A stretch of 64,000 bases of DNA from Niveispirillum sp048066115. Lineage in GTDB: Bacteria; Pseudomonadota; Alphaproteobacteria; Azospirillales; Azospirillaceae. A program made the position numbers and the translations under genes. Numbering within the stretch: the first letter of the stretch is position 1; each line of letters opens with the position of its first letter. Under the pieces are notes generated by a model. The model was not told where the DNA came from. It did no database searches and was given only the letters and a program-made list of their open reading frames with translations. Location: positions 48,081 to 112,080 of the forward strand of contig NZ_JBLTYX010000021.1 of NCBI RefSeq assembly GCF_048066115.1. The letters are read 5' to 3'. This document shows, one piece after another, positions 43,235 to 50,344 of the stretch.

Positions 43235-43708
43235 TCATCCCGCCCGCATCGGCACCCGGCTGGCCTGGTTGTTGCCTTCCACCAGCCGGCGCAAAAGGTC
43301 CAGGAACAGGCGTTGTTCATCGGCGGGCAGGGGGGACAGCAGTTTTTCCGTCACCTTGTCGACGCGCCCGCCGGTACGGTCGAGCAGGGCCAGACCGTCC
43401 GGCGTGGGGTAGAGCAGGCGGGCACGGCGATTGTCGGGGTCGACCTCCCGCCGGATCAGGCCGCGGGTTTCCAGCCGGTCGACGACGCCGGTGATGGTGG
43501 CGCGGTCCAGCGCCGTGCGGCAGGACAGGAAGGTCTGGTCGCGCCCCGGCTCCGCCGCGATGGTCATCAGCACGCCGTACTGCGGCGGCGTCAGGTCCAG
43601 GCCCGCCGTCTCTTCCAGGAACAGGGCCGTGGAAATCTGGCCCAGGCGCCGCACCAGGAAGCCGGGCAGTTCCTCCAACCGCGTCTGATTGTTCATCTTC
43701 TTATCCAT
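43235..43708 (-). CDS. MarR family transcriptional regulator (gene B), likely repressor of the efflux operon
   Basis: This regulator of about 157 residues has the HTH region LSCRTALDRATITGVVDRLETRGLI and the wing DPDNRRARLLYPTPDG. The start is uncertain between ATG 43726, 43708 and 43696. It is divergent from the HlyD/MFS efflux pair, and a strong 20-bp palindrome (43765-43784) lies in the shared intergenic region. This is the usual layout for a MarR repressor controlling itself and a multidrug pump. The inducing ligand is unknown. Confidence 0.88.
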   Translation of the reverse strand: MDKKMNNQTRLEELPGFLVRRLGQISTALFLEETAGLDLTPPQYGVLMTIAAEPGRDQTFLSCRTALDRATITGVVDRLETRGLIRREVDPDNRRARLLYPTPDGLALLDRTGGRVDKVTEKLLSPLPADEQRLFLDLLRRLVEGNNQASRVPMRAG

Positions 43709-43764
43709 TCTCTGCGCTGCCGCCATGCATGAAGCGCGCTTGGCGGCATCCTACACGCGGATCA

Positions 43765-43784
43765 ATATTTAGTACACAAAATAT
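43765..43784. promoter_or_regulatory. Candidate MarR operator
   Basis: ATATTTAGTACACAAAATAT is an imperfect 20-bp palindrome (16 of 20 positions symmetric). It is A/T-rich against a GC-rich background, between the divergent MarR gene and efflux operon. Its size and symmetry match MarR-family sites. Confidence 0.6.
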
Positions 43785-43854
43785 CAGTATGCGAATTGAA
43801 TGGCGCGACAGCGCCGTCGAACGAAAGGCGCGACAGCGCCGCGAGGTGTCTTCC

Positions 43855-44982
43855 ATGTCCGTTGAACCGATGTCCGTCCCGTCCCCGCATCTGCCCGGCC
43901 CCGGTGCCCTGGGGGCGCGACTGCGTTCCGCCTTGCCGGGCAGTGTGGGGCGGCTGGCCCTGCCGCTGGTGGCGGTGGGTGCCGTCGTCACCCTGGTCCT
44001 GACCGCGTCGGCGCATTGGGATGGCTGGGTCGGCGGGGCGGATGTGCAGGTGACCGACAATGCCAGCATCCGCGCCGATATGACGCGTCTGGGCGTGCGG
44101 GTAGCCGGCACCGTGCGGTCGGTGGCCGTGGCCGATTATCAGCGGGTGAAGGCGGGCGATGTCCTGCTGGAACTGGACCCGGCCGAATTCCAGGTGGCGG
44201 TGGCGCAGGCCGAAGCCACCGTGGCCTCGGCCCAGGCGGCGCTGGACAATCTTTCCAACCAGATGGCGCTGCAGGGCGCCGGCATCGCCCAGGCCGATGC
44301 GCAGATCCAGGCAGCAAAGGCAGGGGAACGGCGCACGGCGCTGGAGGCCGACCGGCAGCAGGAACTGCTGCGCCGCGGTCTGGCCGGCACCCCGCAGAAG
44401 GCGGAACAGGCCCAGGCCGACCGGCAGAAATCCGCCGCCGACGCCAGGGCCGCCACGGCCCAGGCCCAGGCGCAGCGCCGGCAGCTGGATGTGCTGAAGG
44501 GCCAGGAACGCCAGCGCACCGCCGACCTGCGCGCGGCCGAAGCCGCACTGGAGGCGGCGAGGCTGCGCCTGTCCTATACGCGCGTCACCGCGCCGTTCGA
44601 CGGGGTGGTGGGGGAGGTGCAGGCCCATGCGGGCGATTATGTCGCCACGGGCGCCAGCCTGGTCAGCCTGGTGCCGCTGCCGCTGGTCCATGTCACCGCC
44701 AATTACAAGGAAACCCAGCTGACCCGGGTGGCACCGGGCCAGGTCGTGGAGATCAGCGTCGACATGTTCCCCGGCCAGGTGCTGCGCGGCCATGTCGCCC
44801 GCCTGTCGCCGGCCAGCGGTGCCACCTTCGCCCTGCTGCCGCCCGACAATGCCACGGGTAACTTCACCAAGGTGGTGCAGCGCATCCCCGTGCGCATCGA
44901 CCTGGACCCCGGCCAGCCCCTGGTCGAACGGCTGCGCCCCGGCATGTCGGTGGAAACCCGCATCCATGTGGGCCAATCATGA
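43855..44982 (+). CDS. HlyD/EmrA family membrane-fusion protein
   Basis: This 375-residue periplasmic adaptor of a multidrug efflux system has a single N-terminal membrane helix (about 38-56), a biotinyl-lipoyl half with VKAGDVLLELDPAEF, a long Ala/Gln-rich coiled-coil hairpin (about 110-235), and the second lipoyl half YTRVTAPFDGVVGEVQ. ATG 43855 is chosen because GAGGTG lies six bases upstream. The in-frame extension before it runs through the promoter and operator. Its stop overlaps the MFS gene start by 4 bp, so the two form an EmrAB-type pump. Confidence 0.9.
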   Translation: MSVEPMSVPSPHLPGPGALGARLRSALPGSVGRLALPLVAVGAVVTLVLTASAHWDGWVGGADVQVTDNASIRADMTRLGVRVAGTVRSVAVADYQRVKAGDVLLELDPAEFQVAVAQAEATVASAQAALDNLSNQMALQGAGIAQADAQIQAAKAGERRTALEADRQQELLRRGLAGTPQKAEQAQADRQKSAADARAATAQAQAQRRQLDVLKGQERQRTADLRAAEAALEAARLRLSYTRVTAPFDGVVGEVQAHAGDYVATGASLVSLVPLPLVHVTANYKETQLTRVAPGQVVEISVDMFPGQVLRGHVARLSPASGATFALLPPDNATGNFTKVVQRIPVRIDLDPGQPLVERLRPGMSVETRIHVGQS

Positions 44983-46535
44983 ACGCGCCCGCCATCGTCA
45001 GCGCCGGCCCGATTTCGGTCGGGCGACGGTCGCACCACCCGCTGCTGGCCGTCCTGGCCGTGCTGCTGGGCGCCTATATGACCAACTTCAATGTCAGGCT
45101 GTTCGCCGTGGGCCTGTCGGACCTGCGCGGCGCCTTCGGGCTGGGGGTGGATGAAGGTGCGTGGCTGTCCACGGCAGCCCAGGCGCCGCAGATCCTGATC
45201 GCACCGGCCGTCGCCTGGCTGGTCACGGTGTTCGGCGTGCGCCGGGTGCTGGTGGGGCCGGCGCTGGGTTACGCGGCACTGTGCCTGATGATCCCGGTCA
45301 TGCCGCCCCATTGGCTGCTGCCGGCCCATATGCTGCACGGGCTGCTGCTGGGCCTGTTCGTGCCGGCCACCCTGACCGTGGTGCTGCGCAATCTGCCGAT
45401 GAAATGGTGGGTAGCCGGCATTGCCGTCTATGTGTTCCGCCAGGGTTTCGCGCTGAATTCCGGCGTGGAGCTGGTGGGGCTCTATACCGGACAGATGGGT
45501 TGGCAATGGCTTTACTGGCAGGATGTGCTGTTGGCCCCGCTGATGGCCTTGTGCGCCTGGATGGGGGCGCCGTCGCAGCCGGCGGACAAGGCACTTCTGG
45601 AAGATGCCGACTGGGGCGGCATGCTGCTGTTCGGCGTGTCGCTGTGCCTGATCTATGTCGGCCTGGACCAGGGCAACCGGTTGGACTGGTTGGCATCCGG
45701 CCTGGTGGTCAGCCTACTGGCCGGCGGTGTCCTGCTGCTGGCACTGTTCTTCGTGAACGAGGCGGTGGTGCCGCAGCCCTGGGCCAGTGCCAAGGTGGTG
45801 CTGTCGCGCAATATCGGCCTGCTGCTGCTGGCCTCGCTGTTCTACACCTTCACATCCGTTTCCAATTCCACCCTGATCCCCAATTTCCTGGCCAATGTCG
45901 CGCATCTGCGGCCCGAACAGTCGGGATCGCTGCTGCTGGCCTGGGGGGCATTGCCGCTGTTCATCTTCATGCCCTTGGCCGTGTGGCTGCTGGGGCGGGT
46001 GGATGGGCGCTATATGATCATCGCCGGGCTGTCGGCCTTCGCCTTGTCGGCCCTGCTGGGCACGCGCCTGACCAACGAATGGCGGGCAGGGGACTTCGCG
46101 CCGATCGTCCTGCTTCAGGCTTTTGGCCATTGCTTCACCTTCCTGCCCATCGTCATCCTGGCCTTGGCCAACAGCAATCCCGCCCGCGCCACGGCGGTGT
46201 CGGCCTATATCCAGGTGCTGCGCGTCGATGGCGTGGTGCTGGCCACGGCCCTGACCAGCACCTTCCTGCGCGTGTCCGAACAGGTCCATTCCAACCTGAC
46301 CGGCCAGCATCTGCGCCTGGACGATCCGGCGGTACAATCCACCCTGGCCGCCTTGTCACACCGCCTGGGCGATGGGGCACGGGCCGTCGCCACCCTGTCG
46401 GCCAATGTGCAGCGTGAAGCCACGGTGCTGTCCTATATCGACGGTTTCTGGCTGTGCTTCGCCATGGCGCTGGTGGCGCTGCTGCTGGTCGCCGGCGTGG
46501 CCAAGGCTCCCAAGGGACCGCTGACGCCGGGGTGA
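44979..46535 (+). CDS. DHA2-type MFS efflux transporter (EmrB-like)
   Basis: This 518-residue inner-membrane drug:H+ antiporter has about 14 helices, as in the EmrB/QacA family. The N-terminus begins HPLLAVLAVLLGAYMTNFNVRLFAVGLSDL. Helix 1 lacks the usual Asp of the EmrB family, having N-rich TNFNV instead. WLSTAAQAPQI after helix 1 corresponds to the family WxxTxY region. It works with the preceding HlyD protein to export drugs or other toxic compounds across the envelope. A palindromic hairpin follows at 46583. Confidence 0.88.
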   Translation: MNAPAIVSAGPISVGRRSHHPLLAVLAVLLGAYMTNFNVRLFAVGLSDLRGAFGLGVDEGAWLSTAAQAPQILIAPAVAWLVTVFGVRRVLVGPALGYAALCLMIPVMPPHWLLPAHMLHGLLLGLFVPATLTVVLRNLPMKWWVAGIAVYVFRQGFALNSGVELVGLYTGQMGWQWLYWQDVLLAPLMALCAWMGAPSQPADKALLEDADWGGMLLFGVSLCLIYVGLDQGNRLDWLASGLVVSLLAGGVLLLALFFVNEAVVPQPWASAKVVLSRNIGLLLLASLFYTFTSVSNSTLIPNFLANVAHLRPEQSGSLLLAWGALPLFIFMPLAVWLLGRVDGRYMIIAGLSAFALSALLGTRLTNEWRAGDFAPIVLLQAFGHCFTFLPIVILALANSNPARATAVSAYIQVLRVDGVVLATALTSTFLRVSEQVHSNLTGQHLRLDDPAVQSTLAALSHRLGDGARAVATLSANVQREATVLSYIDGFWLCFAMALVALLLVAGVAKAPKGPLTPG

Positions 46536-46582
46536 GGTTTGGGGTTCGTCCAATTTCCCGTAAAAGCCATTCTCTTCTTTTT

Positions 46583-46611
46583 CGTCATCCTGGCTTGTCA
46601 CCGGGATGACG
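46583..46611. repeat. Family A minimal hairpin between convergent operons
   Basis: CGTCATCCTGG-CTTGTC-ACCGGGATGACG forms a 29-bp near-perfect hairpin between the efflux and arsenic operons. TTTTT precedes it on the plus strand, and A-runs follow at 46623-46629. Read on the minus strand those A-runs are T-runs, but they lie before the hairpin. It could still slow transcription from either side. Confidence 0.55.
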
Positions 46612-46651
46612 TAGGCCTACATAAAAAAATTGATAATCTATCTTATGGAAA

Positions 46652-47320
46652 TTAAATCCAGCGGCGGCAAACACGATCCAGGATGACGGAAGCCAGGGCC
46701 CCCGCGCCTTGCGCCATCATGAAAGCCGGCACATCAACCGGCCGGATGCCGGCGAAACTGTCGGTCAGGCTGCGGGCCAGGGTGACGGCCGGATTGGCGA
46801 AGCTGGTGCTGGCCGTGTACCAGTAGCCGGCGACCACGGTCAGCGCCACGCCATAGGGCAAGGATGACGGGTTGCCGCCGCGCAGGCCGCGCAGGATCAC
46901 GGTCAGCAGCATGAAGCCGGCCACCGCTTCCGACAGCCATTGCCCGCCGCCGCTGCGCGCCTTTTGCGATATCTGCACAAGGCCGAGGTCGAACATGGCG
47001 TGGGCCAGGATCACGCCCAGCACCGCGCCGACCATCTGCACGGCGATATAGGGTGCCACCCGCGACCGGGGGAAAAGACCGGTCGCGGCCAGACCCAGGC
47101 TGACGATGGGATTGAAATGCGCGCCGGACAGCGGGCCGAAACTCTGGATCAGCGCCACCAGGGCGGCCCCCGTGGCGACGGCATTGGCCAGCAGGGCGAC
47201 GGCCATGTTGCCGCCCGCCAGCCGTTCGGCCATCACCCCGGAGCCGACGACAGCGGCCAGCAGCAGGGCGGTGCCCAGCCCTTCGGCCAGCAATGCCACG
47301 CCCAGACGGGGTGCCGTCAT
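46652..47320 (-). CDS. aqpS: MIP family channel (AqpS-like aquaglyceroporin of the ars operon)
   Basis: This 222-residue six-helix aquaporin has first pore motif NPI (70-72, in SGAHFNPIVSL) and second NPA (175-177, in SFANPAVTLAR, with the selectivity-filter Arg). In Sinorhizobium meliloti, AqpS in the ars operon lets arsenite leave the cell down its gradient. ATG 47320 overlaps the end of arsC by 4 bp. The long upstream frame is just the arsC gene out of frame. No ArsB, Acr3 or ArsJ pump is present in this operon, so this channel is the presumed exit route. Confidence 0.85.
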   Translation of the reverse strand: MTAPRLGVALLAEGLGTALLLAAVVGSGVMAERLAGGNMAVALLANAVATGAALVALIQSFGPLSGAHFNPIVSLGLAATGLFPRSRVAPYIAVQMVGAVLGVILAHAMFDLGLVQISQKARSGGGQWLSEAVAGFMLLTVILRGLRGGNPSSLPYGVALTVVAGYWYTASTSFANPAVTLARSLTDSFAGIRPVDVPAFMMAQGAGALASVILDRVCRRWI

Positions 47321-47823
47321 GCCTGCCCTTCCCGGCCCATCAGGTCCAGCCGGCGCTTCAAGGCCATGCGGTCCAGTGCGGCCAGCGGCAGGCTGGTGAA
47401 GATGCCCAGCCGGCGTTCGATCATGCGGTAGATATCGGCGGTGAAGGCCGCCTTTTCCGCATCCGTGCCGGTGGCGCCGGACGGATCGGGAAAGCCCCAA
47501 TGCGCCGTCATCGGCTGGCCCGGCCAGACCGGACAGACCTCTCCGGCCGCCTGGTCGCAGACGGTGATGATGAAATCCAGGTGCGGGGCGCCGGGCCGGG
47601 CGAATTCCGCCCAATCCTTGGACCGCGCCCCCGACAGGTCATGGCCCAGCCGCACCAGCAGGTCATGCACGAAGGGATTGATGCGGCCCGACGGATGGCT
47701 GCCGGCGCTGAACGCCTGGAAACGGCCCTGGCCCATCCGGTTCAGGATGGCTTCCGCCATCACCGACCGGGCGCTGTTATGGGTGCACAGGAACAGCACG
47801 GTGTGAACAGGGGTGTCCACCAT
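47317..47823 (-). CDS. arsC: Arsenate reductase, low-molecular-weight phosphatase type
   Basis: This 168-residue enzyme reduces arsenate to arsenite using thioredoxin-type relay chemistry. The P-loop nucleophile is Cys13 in CTHNSARS, and the two relay cysteines are Cys89 and Cys96 in VCDQAAGEVCP. That spacing is as in Staphylococcus ArsC. The general acid Asp is in FPDPS. The C-terminal 30 residues resemble the common extension of proteobacterial members. ATG 47823 has GGAG eight bases upstream. It lies between arsI and the channel gene in one operon. Confidence 0.92.
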   Translation of the reverse strand: MVDTPVHTVLFLCTHNSARSVMAEAILNRMGQGRFQAFSAGSHPSGRINPFVHDLLVRLGHDLSGARSKDWAEFARPGAPHLDFIITVCDQAAGEVCPVWPGQPMTAHWGFPDPSGATGTDAEKAAFTADIYRMIERRLGIFTSLPLAALDRMALKRRLDLMGREGQA

Positions 47824-47855
47824 GGCAAAACTCCAGCAGACAGGAATTTGAAGGG

Positions 47856-48317
47856 TCAGGCGGCAGGGCCGCAGCATGCCGATGCGGCGGGGGCGGCAGC
47901 CAGTGCGGCGGTGGAGGCCAGGCGCGGATCGATGGCCACCGCACCCCCGCCATAGGTGGCGCTGCCGCCATAGGTGTGGAACACTTCCCAGGCGATGCCG
48001 GCCGGATCGGTGATCCAGGATTTCTCCGACTTCGCATAGCAGCAGGTGGTGTGGCCCTCTTCCAGCACCGGACGGTCGGCCTGTTTCAGGCGGCCATAGA
48101 CCTCCGCCAGCTCATCGGCGCTGTCCACCTGGATGCCCAGATGTTCCACGCCCGTCTGCCCCCGGACGCTGATGGCGAAATTCACGCGCGGGTCGTCCAG
48201 CAGCCATTTGGCGTAGTTATCCTTGCGCACGCTGGGTTCCGCCGCGAACAGGGTGGAATAGAAACGGATGGACGCGGCGATATCGTCAACAGCCACATGC
48301 AGGTGCAGGCGCTTCAT
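47856..48317 (-). CDS. arsI: ArsI/CadI family VOC metalloenzyme (C-As lyase)
   Basis: This 153-residue vicinal-oxygen-chelate enzyme is expected to demethylate trivalent methylarsenicals or cleave aromatic arsenicals to arsenite. The Fe ligands are visible as His5, His59 (VEHLG) and Glu111 (WEVFH). The As-binding vicinal pair is Cys92-Cys93 in TTCCYAKSEKSW. A flexible Ala-rich tail ends in ACCGPAA. ATG 48317 overlaps the arsR coding end by 32 bp and has GGAG upstream. The operon thus covers both inorganic arsenate and organoarsenicals. The CadI label is an alternative name for the same family. Confidence 0.9.
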   Translation of the reverse strand: MKRLHLHVAVDDIAASIRFYSTLFAAEPSVRKDNYAKWLLDDPRVNFAISVRGQTGVEHLGIQVDSADELAEVYGRLKQADRPVLEEGHTTCCYAKSEKSWITDPAGIAWEVFHTYGGSATYGGGAVAIDPRLASTAALAAAPAASACCGPAA

Positions 48318-48666
48318 TTTGGCTCTCCGGTTGTTCGGTGACACAGGCCGCCGCGCCCGCCATGTCCCCGCACAGTTCGGGCCGGCCCTGGCAGCAATCC
48401 TCCATCAGGAAGGAAAGCAGGCGCCGCGTCCCGTCATAGTCGGTGGCATAGAAGATCTGCCGCTGCACCCGCCAGGAGCGTAGCAGCCCCGCCCGTTCCA
48501 GGCTGGCCAGATGATGCGACAGGGTGGAGGCGCCGACGCCCAGGCGTTCGGCGATCTCCCCCGCATTCAGTCCGACCGGCCCCACCCGAACCAGCAGCCG
48601 GAAAATATCCAGCCGCGTGGCCTGTGCCAGGGCACCCAGCGCGTCGATAGCTTGTGTCTGTTCCAT
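48286..48666 (-). CDS. arsR: ArsR family metalloregulator
   Basis: This 126-residue repressor leads the arsenic operon. The winged HTH includes AGEIAERLGVGASTLSHHLASLERAGLL. The cysteines lie after it, at Cys91, Cys92 and Cys99 (EDCCQGRPELC), not in the DNA helix. That is the As(III) site arrangement of the Acidithiobacillus/Corynebacterium-type ArsR, in which C-terminal cysteines bind As. The tail ends in ACGC. It lies next to two palindromes in the divergent region and presumably represses its own operon until As(III) binds. Confidence 0.92.
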   Translation of the reverse strand: MEQTQAIDALGALAQATRLDIFRLLVRVGPVGLNAGEIAERLGVGASTLSHHLASLERAGLLRSWRVQRQIFYATDYDGTRRLLSFLMEDCCQGRPELCGDMAGAAACVTEQPESQNEAPAPACGC

Positions 48667-48668
48667 AT

Positions 48669-48724
48669 TTCGATAATCATCGAATTATTATCGCCGCGCA
48701 AGAGATATTTCGATGAATGTCGAA
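48669..48724. promoter_or_regulatory. Two candidate ArsR operators
   Basis: Site 1, TTCGATAATCATCGAA (48669-48684), is an imperfect palindrome right before arsR. Site 2, ATTTCGATGAATGTCGAAAT (48707-48726), has perfect 7-bp arms ATTTCGA/TCGAAAT. The centres are 40 bp apart, about four helical turns. Both are A/T-rich and match the usual ArsR site size. Confidence 0.7.
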
Positions 48725-48867
48725 ATAAAGTCGCTGCCGTCCGCTCCGCCCAATACGGCAGCATCCACCGCCCCACCGGCCAAATCCGCATATCCGCACC
48801 ATGCGGCGGGTTACTCTGATCCCAGACGCCGTATAAAAGGCGCGGATCAGAGAACGGGAATACGGGC

Positions 48868-50064
48868 ATGACCAGCATCACCGGTGCGGATACCGCACCC
48901 GCCATCGCCAGGATCGGGGCCGCTGCCAAGGCGCAGGCGCGGCTGGTGGCCATCGACGCGCTGCGCGGGCTGGTCATGGTGTTCATGCTGGTCGACCATG
49001 TGCGCGAGACCTGGTTCCTGCATATGCAGGTGTCGGACCCGGTGGATGCCGCCACGGTCGATCCGGCCCTGTTCTTCACCCGGCTTCTCTCCACCTTCTG
49101 CGCACCGACCTTCGTGGCGCTGACCGGCCTGTCGGCCTGGCTCTATGGCCAGTCGCACAGCAAGGCCGAAACCTCGATGTTCCTTCTGAAGCGCGGTCTG
49201 TTCCTGATCTTCCTGGAACTGAGTTTCGTCGGTTTCGCCTGGTCGGCACAGTTCCCGCCGCAGACCTTCTGGCTGCAGGTGATCTGGGCGATCGGCCTAT
49301 CGATGATCGCGCTGGCCGGCCTGCTGCATCTGCCGCGCGTGGTCCAGATCGTCCTCGGGCTGGCCATCGTGCTGGGGCATAATCTGCTGGACCCGATCCG
49401 GCTGGCGCCCGGCGATGCGTTCTACGAGGTCTGGGCCGTGCTGCATCAGCGCGCGGTGATCGACCTGGGCGGCGGCCTGATCGCCAAGACGACATATCCC
49501 ATCCTGCCCTGGATCGGGGTGATCCTGCTGGGCTATGCCACCGGGCCCTGGTTCGCGCGGGGCAGCGACGCCCTGGTCCGTCGCCGCCGGCTGATCCTGC
49601 TGGGTGCGGGCATGCTGGTCGGGTTCGTGGTGATCCGGACGCTGAATGTCTATGGCGACAAGCCGTGGGTGACGGGCGTCGATGGCCTGCATACCGTGAT
49701 GGCCTTCCTGTCTCTGACCAAATATCCGCCGTCGCTGCTGTTCCTGCTGCCCACGGTCGGTGCCGGCGTCCTGCTGCTGGCCTTGTTCGAGAAGTACCAG
49801 GACAGCCGCCTGATGCCGTACCTGGCCATGTTCGGTGGCGCGCCCATGTTCTTCTACCTCCTGCACCTCTATGTGCTGAAGGCGCTGTATCTGGTGGCCG
49901 TGGCCATCTATGGCTTGAACAAGGGCCAGTTCTTCGGCGTCGACAATGTCTCCACCGTCTGGATCTGGGTCGCCATCCTGCTGGTGCCGCTGTACCTGCC
50001 CACCCGCTGGTTCGCGGGCCTCAAGCAGCGCCGCCGCGACATCTGGTGGCTGAAGTACCTCTGA
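48868..50064 (+). CDS. DUF1624/heparan-alpha-glucosaminide acetyltransferase-like membrane protein
   Basis: This polytopic inner-membrane protein of 398 residues has about 9-10 helices. The N-terminal LVAIDALRGLVMVFMLVDHVRETWF is the hallmark of the DUF1624/YeiB-like acyltransferase-type family. AIDALRGL with a following Asp-His (VDH) corresponds to the proposed active-site region. It may move acyl groups across the membrane, but the substrate is unknown. It is divergent from arsR across about 200 bp. Whether ArsR affects it is not clear. Confidence 0.85.
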   Translation: MTSITGADTAPAIARIGAAAKAQARLVAIDALRGLVMVFMLVDHVRETWFLHMQVSDPVDAATVDPALFFTRLLSTFCAPTFVALTGLSAWLYGQSHSKAETSMFLLKRGLFLIFLELSFVGFAWSAQFPPQTFWLQVIWAIGLSMIALAGLLHLPRVVQIVLGLAIVLGHNLLDPIRLAPGDAFYEVWAVLHQRAVIDLGGGLIAKTTYPILPWIGVILLGYATGPWFARGSDALVRRRRLILLGAGMLVGFVVIRTLNVYGDKPWVTGVDGLHTVMAFLSLTKYPPSLLFLLPTVGAGVLLLALFEKYQDSRLMPYLAMFGGAPMFFYLLHLYVLKALYLVAVAIYGLNKGQFFGVDNVSTVWIWVAILLVPLYLPTRWFAGLKQRRRDIWWLKYL

Positions 50065-50344
50065 ATATTTCAGCATGGGCGCCCAAAAACTCCCCGGCAT
50101 TTTAAAGCGCGCCCTGGCCCCACAACAAAACAACACACCGTGGCAACCGGCCGCTTCGACCAAACATATCTGCCGAAGCGGCTAAGGTTAATGGGTGAAG
50201 GGAAAAAGGCCTCGGGTCACTCAAAAAAGGCCTTGCCCACGAGGAACGTTATAACATAACAGGCGGCGTTGGAATTCAACGGCCCGGCACGGGCCAAGCC
50301 GCGAACAATGAACAGCGGAAGCAGCTTCACAAAGGGGATCAACG

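Noticed and set aside
42712..43708. The two MarR genes as a recent tandem duplication
   Set aside because: Their sequences differ throughout, including recognition helices, so they are separate family members.
50065..50344. A Fur or ECF-sigma site upstream of the siderophore-type receptor
   Set aside because: No convincing 19-bp Fur palindrome or sigma-factor promoter pair could be found by eye.
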